The notes beneath the pieces are model-generated. The model saw nothing but the letters and a program-made list of their open reading frames with translations, was not told the origin of the DNA and did not search any database. A stretch of DNA of 64,000 nucleotides, taken from the NCBI RefSeq assembly GCF_030643905.1, contig NZ_CP121446.1, positions 124,001 through 188,000 on the forward strand. Direction: 5' to 3'. The position numbers were made by a program, and so were the translations under genes. This stretch comes from Flavobacterium sp. IMCC34852. GTDB taxonomy: Bacteria > Bacteroidota > Bacteroidia > Flavobacteriales > Flavobacteriaceae. Of the stretch, positions 1-7,005 are shown in pieces. Position 1 is the stretch's first letter. Every line of letters starts with the position of its first letter.

Positions 1-95
1 GTGTTGTTTTGACCCATGATTCATTGGGAACCAACATCGAAACAGTAACCGAAAAGGCCAAAGAAGTCGCAAAATTAATAACCATAAACCTGTAA
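1..95 (+). CDS. C-terminal end of an unidentified protein (partial)
   Basis: An open frame runs in from the left edge and ends at the TAA at 93-95, three bases before the next start codon. About 30 residues are visible; they include THDSLGTNIETV and end in AKLITINL. The tail looks like an amphipathic helix followed by a strand, as at the end of a globular soluble protein. There is too little sequence to name a family. The close spacing suggests co-transcription with the DUF6370 gene. That the frame is coding is inferred from its openness and codon use. Confidence 0.5.
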   Translation, partial: VVLTHDSLGTNIETVTEKAKEVAKLITINL

Positions 96-98
96 AAA

Positions 99-428
99 AT
101 GAAAAAAGTATTTTTAATTCTTGCTTTTATGTTGGGCGCAACCAGCATGAATGCTCAAGAGAAAAAAGCTGCAGCCAAAGAACCCGTAATTGTAGAAGTG
201 GCTTGCGGACAATGTATGTTTGGCATGAAAGAAATCAAAAAAGGATGTGATTTGGCCGCCATGGTTGACGGCAAACCTTACTTTGTGGAAGGCACAAAAT
301 TAGATGACCACGGCGATGCCCATGCTGCTGACGGATTTTGTTCAGCGGTAAGAAAAGCTGAAGTAGTTGGGGAATTAAAAAACAATGTATTTGTGGTAAC
401 AGAATTCAAATTACTTCCGAGAAAATAA
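99..428 (+). CDS. DUF6370-type small exported protein
   Basis: The 109-residue product starts with a clear signal peptide (MKKVFLILAFMLGATSMNAQ, probable cleavage after residue 20), so it is exported to the periplasm or outer surface. The mature part carries a conserved-looking CGQCMFGM segment, a further cysteine in KKGCDLA and one in DGFCSAVRK: four cysteines that could bind a metal or form disulfides. The pattern fits the DUF6370 family as I remember it; no function is established for that family. It lies between an unknown upstream gene and a Crp/Fnr regulator 10 bases downstream, suggesting one transcript. Confidence 0.65.
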   Translation: MKKVFLILAFMLGATSMNAQEKKAAAKEPVIVEVACGQCMFGMKEIKKGCDLAAMVDGKPYFVEGTKLDDHGDAHAADGFCSAVRKAEVVGELKNNVFVVTEFKLLPRK

Positions 429-438
429 AAACTAACTC

Positions 439-1014
439 TTGGCGCAAATCCTTGATAATATTTCAAAAATAGTAACTCTTTCTCCCGAGGAAGAGTTGCT
501 TTTTTTATCTAAAATCGAAATCAAACACTTCAAAGCCAAATCCATTCTTCTCAATGCAGGTGAAGTCTGTAAACATTCTTATTTCGTCAACTCCGGTTTA
601 CTCAGAAGCTTTACCATCAATGATAATATTGTTGAACACGTTTTGAGTTTTGCCTGCGAAGGTTGGTGGATTGGTGACATGTACAGCTTGCTTTCCCAAA
701 AACCCGGCAATCTTTTTATCGAAGTTTTAGAAGATGCCGAAGTGGTTTTACTCTCCAAAGAAAACCAAGAAGAACTCTACCACTTAATCCCAAAACTGGA
801 ACGTTTTTTCAGAATCATAGTCGAAAACTCCTTGGTGGCTTACCAAGAAAGATTGATGGACAATTTGAGCTTATCAGCCGAAGAACGCTTTGATAAATTC
901 TGCAAAAAATACCCAACACTTATTCAAAAAGTGCCTCAAAAACAAATCGCTTCCTTTATTGGCGTAACGCCTGAATTCTTTAGTAAGATGAAAGCGCGAA
1001 TGTTGAAAAAGTAA
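439..1014 (+). CDS. Crp/Fnr family transcriptional regulator
   Basis: The 191-residue protein has a cyclic-nucleotide-binding-type beta-roll (about residues 10-115; KHSYFVNSGLLRS is the characteristic strand-turn) and a C-terminal helix-turn-helix (about 150-190, QKQIASFIGVTPEFFSKMK). It lacks the N-terminal cysteines of oxygen-sensing FNR, so the ligand or signal is unknown. The only upstream start available is TTG at 439, because an in-frame TAA lies at 433-435; the next ATG is deep inside the protein. It probably regulates the pirin operon just downstream, where a palindrome (1086-1104) lies at the promoter. That regulatory link is inference from position. Confidence 0.88.
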   Translation: MAQILDNISKIVTLSPEEELLFLSKIEIKHFKAKSILLNAGEVCKHSYFVNSGLLRSFTINDNIVEHVLSFACEGWWIGDMYSLLSQKPGNLFIEVLEDAEVVLLSKENQEELYHLIPKLERFFRIIVENSLVAYQERLMDNLSLSAEERFDKFCKKYPTLIQKVPQKQIASFIGVTPEFFSKMKARMLKK

Positions 1015-1085
1015 TCTTATTTCATTCTGAACACTACCAACTGTCCTGAAGCTTCGGGACTGAAAACTTCTTTCTTAATCTACAT

Positions 1086-1104
1086 TAAGTGCTTACGTCA
1101 CTTA
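1086..1104. promoter_or_regulatory. Candidate Crp/Fnr-type operator palindrome
   Basis: TAAGTG and CACTTA form perfect 6-base arms around a 7-base spacer. The site ends 7 bases before the -7 motif of the pirin operon, so it covers the position where a -33 element would lie. It sits between a Crp/Fnr-type regulator gene and the operon. Binding is inferred only. Confidence 0.4.
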
Positions 1105-1111
1105 GCGGTTG

Positions 1112-1119
1112 TAAATTTG
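1112..1119 (+). promoter_or_regulatory. -7 promoter motif of the pirin operon
   Basis: TAAATTTG matches the Bacteroidota -7 consensus TAnnTTTG, 29 bases before the ATG at 1149. No TTTG is seen at the -33 position; the palindrome at 1086-1104 occupies that region instead. Confidence 0.55.
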
Positions 1120-1148
1120 TATCATAATAATTAGTAAATTTATACATT

Positions 1149-1865
1149 ATGAAAAATACAATTTTGCACAAAGCCAATACAAGAGGACATGCCAATCACG
1201 GTTGGTTAAATGCCCATCATACTTTTAGTTTTGCAAGCTATTATAATCCCGATAGAGTTCAGTTTGGTGTCTTAAGAGTTTTAAACGATGATATTGTTGC
1301 CGGCGGCATGGGCTTCGGAACGCATCCTCACGATAACATGGAAATTATCACCATTCCGTTGGAAGGCGATTTGGCGCACAAAGACAGCATGGGCAATACC
1401 GAAGTAATCAAATTTGGCGACGTTCAAGTGATGAGTGCCGGAACCGGAATCCAACACTCTGAGTTCAATCCGAATGCGGACAAACAAACCAATTTATTAC
1501 AAATTTGGCTGTTTCCGAAATACAGAAATGTAGAACCGCGTTACCAACAAATAACTCTAGACACTACCGATCGTCACAATAAATTACAACAAATTCTTTC
1601 GCCTAATGCAGATGATGCCGGGGTTTGGATTCACCAAGACGCTTGGTTTCACATGGGTAATTTGGACAAAGGAATTGCTTTGGACTACAACCGCAAAAAA
1701 GAAGGCAACGGACTTTACGTATTCGTAATCAAAGGAAACGTAAAAGTAAACGGTCAGGAATTAGAACAACGCGACGGCTTGGGTATAACTGATTTCGAAA
1801 AAGTAACGTTCGAAGCTACAACCGATGCTGAAATTCTTTTAATGGAAGTTCCAATGATTCAATAA
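1149..1865 (+). CDS. Pirin family protein (bicupin)
   Basis: This 238-residue bicupin matches the pirin/YhhW family in length. The N-terminal cupin carries the full metal site: His59 and His61 (in GTHPHDN) and His103 and Glu105 (in IQHSEFN), the same residues that bind metal in E. coli YhhW. Some pirins have quercetin 2,3-dioxygenase activity and others act as redox-dependent regulatory partners; the sequence does not show which applies. It is the first gene of a five-gene run with GNAT, OsmC, 4Fe-4S and FMN-reductase genes, which points to redox or electrophile stress. Cytoplasmic; no signal peptide. Confidence 0.92.
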   Translation: MKNTILHKANTRGHANHGWLNAHHTFSFASYYNPDRVQFGVLRVLNDDIVAGGMGFGTHPHDNMEIITIPLEGDLAHKDSMGNTEVIKFGDVQVMSAGTGIQHSEFNPNADKQTNLLQIWLFPKYRNVEPRYQQITLDTTDRHNKLQQILSPNADDAGVWIHQDAWFHMGNLDKGIALDYNRKKEGNGLYVFVIKGNVKVNGQELEQRDGLGITDFEKVTFEATTDAEILLMEVPMIQ

Positions 1866-1925
1866 ATACAAGAAGGCAGACTGCGGATTTAGACTGAAGT
1901 TTGCCTTTCTTTAAATTAAAAAATT

Positions 1926-2210
1926 ATGAGCACAGAAGTACAACTTAAAATCGATGGAAATAAAGGTTTTTTTTACATTGATGTTGATGGTAAACACGAA
2001 GCGATGATGACTTTTGTCTTTGCTGGCGAAAAACAAATTATTATTGACCACACCGAAGTAAAACCGGGAAATGAAGGCAAAGGTTTCGGCAAAAAAATGG
2101 TCACCAAAGCCGTAGAATATGCTCGTGAAAACGGCATCAAAATCATTCCGCTTTGTCCGTTTGCGAAAAGCGTTTTTGATAAAGTTACCGAGTTTAGAGA
2201 CGTTTTATAA
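1926..2210 (+). CDS. Small GNAT-type N-acetyltransferase (YjdJ-like)
   Basis: This 94-residue protein matches the short one-domain GNAT family represented by E. coli YjdJ. The acetyl-CoA pyrophosphate-binding turn is visible as EGKGFGKKMV (about residues 50-59), followed by the helix VEYARENG and the closing strand IIPLCPFAKSVF. The substrate is unknown. In enterobacteria yjdJ adjoins yjdI, a 4Fe-4S protein gene; here the yjdI-like gene lies two genes downstream, so the association is partly kept. The start ATG at 1926 follows the pirin gene by 60 bases. Confidence 0.88.
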   Translation: MSTEVQLKIDGNKGFFYIDVDGKHEAMMTFVFAGEKQIIIDHTEVKPGNEGKGFGKKMVTKAVEYARENGIKIIPLCPFAKSVFDKVTEFRDVL

Positions 2211-2220
2211 TACCACAGTC

Positions 2221-2628
2221 ATGGCGAATCTTTTAGAAAATAACGTAGAAGGAACCATCGGAACCCAAAAATACTTGTGCACCATTTCTTGGCGCAACGG
2301 CACTTTACTGATGGACGAACCCGAAAATGTAGGCGGACAAAATATTGGGCCCGACCCGTTTTCAACATTCTTAGCCTCACTAGCCGGTTGTACTTTATCG
2401 ACTTTGAGAATGTACATTGACCGCAAAGGTTGGGACATTCCGGAAATCAATATTTCACTAAATTTATCCCAAGAAATTAATGGAGAATTGACCACAACTG
2501 TCACTCGCGATATTTCTTTTTCTAATGAGGTTTCACCCGAAATAAAAGAACGTTTGTTACTCATTGCTGAAAAATGTCCGGTGTCAAAAATCCTAAAAAA
2601 CCAGATACAAATTAACACCAAAATATAA
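2221..2628 (+). CDS. OsmC family peroxiredoxin-like protein
   Basis: The 135-residue product has the OsmC/Ohr layout with its two conserved cysteines, Cys57 (in LAGCTLSTLRMY) and Cys119 (in EKCPVSKIL). Members with this pair reduce organic hydroperoxides, or act in related thiol chemistry. The frame is open further upstream to 2119, but that part overlaps the GNAT gene. ATG at 2221, ten bases after the GNAT stop, gives the expected N-terminus (MANLLENNVEG). It is followed 4 bases later by the 4Fe-4S gene, so translation is probably coupled. Confidence 0.9.
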   Translation: MANLLENNVEGTIGTQKYLCTISWRNGTLLMDEPENVGGQNIGPDPFSTFLASLAGCTLSTLRMYIDRKGWDIPEINISLNLSQEINGELTTTVTRDISFSNEVSPEIKERLLLIAEKCPVSKILKNQIQINTKI

Positions 2629-2632
2629 AATT

Positions 2633-2863
2633 ATGGATCCAAAAGACCTAACTAAAGAATACACTAATGGCGAGGTAACCATAGTGTGGCAATCGGGAAA
2701 ATGTACGCATTCTGCCAATTGCGTCCGCAACAATCCTGATGTCTTCAAGCCTAAAGAAAAACCGTGGATTACCCCTGAAGGTTCCACCACAGAGAAGATA
2801 ATTGAGACGGTCAAAAAGTGTCCGTCGGGTGCCTTGACTTATTATTTAAACAACGAAAAATGA
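2633..2863 (+). CDS. YjdI-like mono-cluster 4Fe-4S protein
   Basis: This 76-residue protein resembles the YjdI/Fer4_19 family. Cysteines in GKCTHSANC (Cys24, Cys30) and KKCPSGAL (Cys63) are the likely cluster ligands, and the CPSGAL motif is the most characteristic part. With only three obvious cysteines, the fourth ligand may be a non-cysteine residue or the cluster may differ; this is not resolved here. Its stop codon overlaps the start of the FMN reductase gene (ATGA, 2860-2863), suggesting translational coupling and a shared electron-transfer role. Confidence 0.85.
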   Translation: MDPKDLTKEYTNGEVTIVWQSGKCTHSANCVRNNPDVFKPKEKPWITPEGSTTEKIIETVKKCPSGALTYYLNNEK

Positions 2864-3384
2864 AGAAAATTATAGCTTTTGGCGGTTCGTCGAGCAAGAA
2901 CTCTATTAATAAGCAATTGGCAGTTTATGCGGCTAATTTGTTTCAAAATGTTGACATTGAAGTTTTAGATTTAAACGATTATGACATGCCAGTTTTTTCC
3001 GTTGATCGTGAAAAAGAGAACGGTATTCATCCTTTGGCACAAGATTTTTATGCCAAAATAGGCAGCGCTGATTTTATCGTACTTTCTTTGGCAGAGCACA
3101 ATGGCGCTTACTCTTCAGCCTTCAAAAACACTTTAGATTGGGCTTCGCGAATCGACGCTAAAACCTTTCAACAAAAACCGATGTTGTTATTGGCTACTTC
3201 ACCCGGAGCACGCGGTGGCGGAAGTGTTTTGGATATTGCCACTAAAAGATTCCCGTTTCAAGGTGCAGAAGTAAAAGGTAGTTTTTCTTTACCCAGTTTT
3301 TATGACAATTTCAAAGACGGAAAAATCACCAATGAAATACTCGACAGTGATTTGAAATATTTAATAGCTGCCATTAGTTTATAA
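2860..3384 (+). CDS. NADPH-dependent FMN reductase family protein
   Basis: The 174-residue flavodoxin-like protein belongs to the NADPH-dependent FMN/azoreductase family. The FMN phosphate loop is GGSSSKNSINKQLA (about residues 8-21); LAEHNGAYSSAFKNTLDW (about 88-105) is the family's flavin-binding segment. I chose the ATG at 2860, which overlaps the stop of the 4Fe-4S gene, because an upstream extension would lie entirely inside that gene. It closes the operon and is followed directly by a strong hairpin terminator. It may supply reduced flavin or electrons to the neighbouring proteins; this is inference. Confidence 0.9.
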   Translation: MKKIIAFGGSSSKNSINKQLAVYAANLFQNVDIEVLDLNDYDMPVFSVDREKENGIHPLAQDFYAKIGSADFIVLSLAEHNGAYSSAFKNTLDWASRIDAKTFQQKPMLLLATSPGARGGGSVLDIATKRFPFQGAEVKGSFSLPSFYDNFKDGKITNEILDSDLKYLIAAISL

Positions 3385-3385
3385 A

Positions 3386-3414
3386 AAAAGCCCTAACTCA
3401 TCGTTAGGGCTTTT
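3386..3414. terminator. Bidirectional rho-independent terminator
   Basis: A perfect 12-base stem (AAAAGCCCTAAC / GTTAGGGCTTTT) with a 5-base loop lies between the converging FMN reductase gene and the minus-strand membrane-protein gene. A/T runs on both sides let it act in both directions. Confidence 0.9.
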
Positions 3415-3416
3415 GG

Positions 3417-5033
3417 CTATTTATAGGCTTTATTATCAAATCTCGTGACATCAATAATTTTTTCTTCATCAATATCAAACGAAATCTCCACACTGTCCCC
3501 CACAACAGTAATTGGCAATTCTCCAGAAACCTGTGTTGAACCCACAAAAATACTCGGGTAATCTTTGATGGTAAAATAATAAAAGCTGTTGCCGTTCTTC
3601 ACATCATTTTGGATTCGGGTGATAATAGATTTTACACTTTTCTTCGCCTCAGAAGCGCCCGGATTAATTTTATTCCCCGAAGAATTATAGGCACTCTTGA
3701 AAGCAGTCAACGTTTCTCTCATGGAGTTTCCTACTCCAACAATAGTGTAATCGTTAATAGCGACCATGGCATACATTTTTACCAATCCGCCGTCGTCTTT
3801 GAGTGTCATTACGTATGTTGGAATGTTGTTGATATTGTACGGAATTGGCAAAGAAGTCTTATATCCTTTTTCCTGTACTTTACCTTCAGCCGATTGTTGA
3901 GCAGCATATTCGGTAGCACCACTTTGCTTGTAGAAGGTAGTTTCTTTGGTTCGGGTATCCACCAAAACAAATCCGACTGCACTTTCATCACTACCTACAG
4001 AAGTTAATCCGGTGTACCAATACGAGCGGTCATTTTTACCGTAAACTAAAGTCAACCCTTCCGTAATTTGCAACTTATCTCGGTTGGAAAAGTTCCAATA
4101 CCCATTGATTAATTCGCCCCAATCGTTTAATTGTTCTTCTATAATTACAGCCGGTTGTATACGATCTATCCACGCCGGAGTATCCGCAATAGTATATTCA
4201 TTAATGGCTCCGCTTTGCGCATCAACTACAATTACACCCGTGGCATTTTTGCCTGAAAAACCAATTTCCTTTTTGTAAGTAGAAATTACCCAATATGGAT
4301 TTCCGGCTTCGTCAATTTCGAATACAAAATCTTCTAAACCAACAGTAGCATATCCGTTAAAATAAACATGTCTGTGAATATCGCTTTGGAAATAAGCTGA
4401 AGGTTGGTATTTAATTCGAACCGGCTTACCATTTACTGATTCAACCAATCGCACATCTCGCTCATTGGTTGCCGAAACCATTACATAGCCCGGAGTTCCA
4501 TCCATGTTATTGAACCATTTGAAAAAACCGGAATGCAACAAAGGCGCTATCCAAAACAATTCGTTATTGACTTTTTGAATGGAAAATTTCCCTAATTGGA
4601 TTTGACTTCCCAAAGCCGGTTGTGAACCAATCACTTTTTCACCCAACAAATAAGCTAAATCCTGATCAACGACCCTAATTTTATCCATAGAGATTGGCGC
4701 AATGTGCTTGGCAATTTCATTTCCTTTCTTAACCTCACCAATCATTTTTTGGTACTGTGAAGTGTAGAGAAAAGTAGCTGAAGTGAATAAAGGAATAACC
4801 GTTAAATAAACCAATACCACTACCATCGACCAAAGCAGCCACTTTTTAGGCTTATTCTTGACAATAAATTTCTTATGGGCAGCATCCGTTGTAATGCCGA
4901 GTGAAAAGAAAAACAAGAAAAACAACAACAATAAAATCAAGACACCAATGCTATAGAAACCATAATTGAGCACCGGCATTGTTAAATAAATCACTAAAAA
5001 AAGGAGAATCACAAAAAGTAAGTTCTTTTTCAT
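3417..5033 (-). CDS. Large membrane-anchored protein of unknown function
   Basis: The 538-residue product has three hydrophobic segments in its first about 95 residues (roughly 4-20, 24-46 and 65-90), then about 440 mostly soluble residues rich in beta strands, presumably outside the cytoplasm. The soluble part has no motif I can assign. It contains recurring phrases such as PGYVMVSATN, TGVIVVDAQSG and VGFVLVDTRT, suggesting a repeated beta-fold. It sits alone between two plus-strand units and shares a terminator with the redox operon. Base composition matches its neighbours. No function can be stated. Confidence 0.75.
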   Translation of the reverse strand: MKKNLLFVILLFLVIYLTMPVLNYGFYSIGVLILLLLFFLFFFSLGITTDAAHKKFIVKNKPKKWLLWSMVVVLVYLTVIPLFTSATFLYTSQYQKMIGEVKKGNEIAKHIAPISMDKIRVVDQDLAYLLGEKVIGSQPALGSQIQLGKFSIQKVNNELFWIAPLLHSGFFKWFNNMDGTPGYVMVSATNERDVRLVESVNGKPVRIKYQPSAYFQSDIHRHVYFNGYATVGLEDFVFEIDEAGNPYWVISTYKKEIGFSGKNATGVIVVDAQSGAINEYTIADTPAWIDRIQPAVIIEEQLNDWGELINGYWNFSNRDKLQITEGLTLVYGKNDRSYWYTGLTSVGSDESAVGFVLVDTRTKETTFYKQSGATEYAAQQSAEGKVQEKGYKTSLPIPYNINNIPTYVMTLKDDGGLVKMYAMVAINDYTIVGVGNSMRETLTAFKSAYNSSGNKINPGASEAKKSVKSIITRIQNDVKNGNSFYYFTIKDYPSIFVGSTQVSGELPITVVGDSVEISFDIDEEKIIDVTRFDNKAYK

Positions 5034-5125
5034 ATTTTTTTTGATTAAAGGTTACCCATTTGACGTAAGAATTGCATTAAAAGTTACAATTTCAAATGAG
5101 ATGTTCTTTATTTAATAGTTATCCT

Positions 5126-5133
5126 TATTTTTG
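5126..5133 (+). promoter_or_regulatory. -7 promoter motif of fabD
   Basis: TATTTTTG matches TAnnTTTG, 18 bases before the fabD ATG at 5152. A TTG in frame with fabD (5131) is part of this motif, which argues against it as the start codon. Confidence 0.5.
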
Positions 5134-5151
5134 TGCTCTAATTTTATCCAA

Positions 5152-6024
5152 ATGAAAGCATACATATTTCCCGGTCAAGGCGCTCAATTCACCGGAATGG
5201 GCAAAGACTTATATGAAAACTCAACCATAGCCAAAACGCTATTCGAAAAAGCCAATGAAATATTAGGTTTCCGCATCACCGACATTATGTTTGAAGGCTC
5301 TGCTGAAGCATTGAAAGAAACCAAAGTAACCCAACCGGCGGTGTTTTTGCACTCGGTAATCTTAGCCAAAACTTTAGAAAACTTCAATCCTGATATGGTT
5401 GCCGGTCACTCGCTTGGCGAATTTTCAGCTTTGGTAGCCAATGGCACTTTGTCGTTTGAAGACGGACTGAAATTGGTTTCCCAACGCGCAATAGCGATGC
5501 AGAAGGCTTGCGAAATTACGCCTTCAACCATGGCAGCTGTTTTAGGTTTAGAAGATAAAATCGTAGAAGATGTTTGTGCTTCGATTGACGGCGTTGTGGT
5601 GGCGGCAAATTATAACTGTCCCGGACAATTGGTCATTTCAGGCGAATTCTCAGCAGTAGAAAAAGCTTGTGAAGCGATGAAAGAAGCCGGTGCCAAAAGA
5701 GCTTTGTTGTTGCCTGTTGGTGGTGCATTTCACTCACCTATGATGGAACCGGCTCGTGAAGAATTGGCAGCTGCTATTGAGGCCACTACTTTTAATACTC
5801 CGAGTTGTCCGGTATACCAAAACGTAACGGCAAGCGCTGTATCTGACGCTAATGAAATCAAGAAAAACTTAATCATTCAATTAACCGCTCCGGTAAGGTG
5901 GACACAATCGGTGCAGCAAATGATTAAAGACGGTGCGACCAATTTTACAGAAGTTGGCCCGGGAAAAGTATTGGTTGGCTTAGTGAATAAAATCGACAGA
6001 GAAGTAGAAACGATCTCGGCTTAA
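5152..6024 (+). CDS. fabD: Malonyl-CoA:ACP transacylase
   Basis: This enzyme moves malonyl from CoA to acyl carrier protein to supply fatty-acid chain elongation. The 290-residue length is normal. Visible motifs are the N-terminal FPGQGAQ, the nucleophile Ser87 in GHSLGE, Arg112 in QRAIAMQ (the malonyl carboxylate anchor) and His194 in GGAFHSPMM. ATG at 5152 is the start because an upstream TTG lies inside the promoter motif. The stop overlaps the next gene's ATG by one base (TAATG), so translation is probably coupled. Confidence 0.97.
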   Translation: MKAYIFPGQGAQFTGMGKDLYENSTIAKTLFEKANEILGFRITDIMFEGSAEALKETKVTQPAVFLHSVILAKTLENFNPDMVAGHSLGEFSALVANGTLSFEDGLKLVSQRAIAMQKACEITPSTMAAVLGLEDKIVEDVCASIDGVVVAANYNCPGQLVISGEFSAVEKACEAMKEAGAKRALLLPVGGAFHSPMMEPAREELAAAIEATTFNTPSCPVYQNVTASAVSDANEIKKNLIIQLTAPVRWTQSVQQMIKDGATNFTEVGPGKVLVGLVNKIDREVETISA

Positions 6025-6704
6025 TGAAAAACTTACTCGAAATCTTAAGTAAAACCGAATCGTCGAAAGTCATTTCAAATGATATTGATTATGCGGATTA
6101 TGTGGCTTTGGATTTGTCGGTGACCAATGAAAAGTTGGCTGCTCAACATTTGACTACCGCGAAAGATTACGAGGAATACATTCAGGATTATTTAAATCGA
6201 AATAAGGCCAAAATCGCTTTCGGCGGTTACATCGAACATCGCAATTTGTACCAAAGAAGTACGGTTTTCAATGACCAAAATTCAGACGAACGCAATATTC
6301 ACATTGGTTTAGATTTATGGATAAACGAACCGGCTCCGATTTACGCCGCTTTGGATGGCAAAATTCATAGTTTCCAAAATAATACTGCTTTGGGCGATTA
6401 TGGTCCGACAATCATTTTAAAACATGAAATTGAGGGCTGCACTTTTCACACCTTGTACGGTCATTTGAGTTTGGATAGTTTAAACGGGAAAAAAGTTGGA
6501 GACTTTGTTGGGAAAGGTGAACAAATAGCAACCTTGGGCTTGCCACCGATTAACGGAGATTATGCACCACATTTACATTTTCAAATCATCACCGACATGG
6601 AAAATAAAATCGGTGATTATCCCGGTGTTTGCAGCTCAAAAACCTTGGCATTCTATTTGCGGAATTGTCCTGACCCGAATTTGTTATTAAAAATTAAATC
6701 ATAA
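6024..6704 (+). CDS. M23-type metallopeptidase domain protein without signal peptide
   Basis: The 226-residue protein has a LytM/M23 domain in its C-terminal half. The zinc ligands are visible: His93 and Asp97 (in HIGLDLW), the catalytic His147 (in LYGHLS) and His183/His185 (in HLHFQ). M23 enzymes usually cut peptidoglycan cross-links and are exported. This one begins MKNLLEILSKTES and shows no signal peptide or membrane segment, so it may be cytoplasmic or leave by another route. It is coupled to fabD by a one-base overlap. A role as peptidase, or as a non-lytic metal-site protein, cannot be separated from sequence. Confidence 0.85.
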   Translation: MKNLLEILSKTESSKVISNDIDYADYVALDLSVTNEKLAAQHLTTAKDYEEYIQDYLNRNKAKIAFGGYIEHRNLYQRSTVFNDQNSDERNIHIGLDLWINEPAPIYAALDGKIHSFQNNTALGDYGPTIILKHEIEGCTFHTLYGHLSLDSLNGKKVGDFVGKGEQIATLGLPPINGDYAPHLHFQIITDMENKIGDYPGVCSSKTLAFYLRNCPDPNLLLKIKS

Positions 6705-6709
6705 TTATC

Positions 6710-6967
6710 ATGAAGAAGTTAATTTTATCCTTTGCCATAGTAGCTTTATTAGCTTCTTGCAAAGACGAAACCAAAGAAAAGTTAGATGCTGCACAAGACG
6801 CTGTAACCGAAGAAGTAAAAGAAAAAATTGATTCGGCTAAAGTTAAAGCAGAAAGTAAGTTAGATTCTTTAAAAGAAAAGACCAAAGCCGAAATTGACAG
6901 CGCCAAAATCAAAAGCGCTAACAAACTGGAAGAAGCCGCCAAAAAGTTAAAAGAATCGGCTAAATAG
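6710..6967 (+). CDS. Small helical lipoprotein
   Basis: The 85-residue product has a lipoprotein signal (MKKLILSFAIVALLASC, acylated Cys17). The mature part is a charged amphipathic helix with imperfect repeats of about 11-13 residues, for example EEVKEKIDSAKVKAESKLDS and KTKAEIDSAKIKSANKLEE. Such apolipoprotein-like chains are predicted to lie on membranes or form coiled coils. No enzyme motif is present. It follows the M23 gene by 5 bases and is closed by a terminator, so it is likely the last gene of the fabD transcript. Function unknown. Confidence 0.75.
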   Translation: MKKLILSFAIVALLASCKDETKEKLDAAQDAVTEEVKEKIDSAKVKAESKLDSLKEKTKAEIDSAKIKSANKLEEAAKKLKESAK

Positions 6968-6975
6968 AAAATAAT

Positions 6976-7005
6976 AAATCCCCATCAAAAGTGGGGATTT
7001 TTTTT
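6976..7005 (+). terminator. Rho-independent terminator after the fabD unit
   Basis: Stem AAATCCCCA / TGGGGATTT (6976-6984 with 6992-7000) is followed by a run of T. It lies between the small lipoprotein gene and the converging EamA gene, whose stop codon is within the T run. Confidence 0.85.

Noticed and set aside
1043..1080. A terminator for the Crp/Fnr gene at GTCCTGAAGCTTCGGGAC
   Set aside because: The palindrome has almost no loop and is followed by mixed sequence rather than a T run, so I did not call it a terminator.
2119..2220. An N-terminal extension of the OsmC protein reaching into the GNAT gene
   Set aside because: The extension lies wholly in the GNAT gene in another frame; the ATG at 2221 gives the normal OsmC N-terminus.
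2205..2621. A 138-residue minus-strand frame opposite the OsmC gene
   Set aside because: The sense strand encodes a complete OsmC protein with both catalytic cysteines; the antisense frame has no family features.
5131..5151. An upstream TTG start extending FabD by seven residues
   Set aside because: The TTG forms the last three bases of the promoter -7 motif TATTTTTG, so it would not be transcribed.
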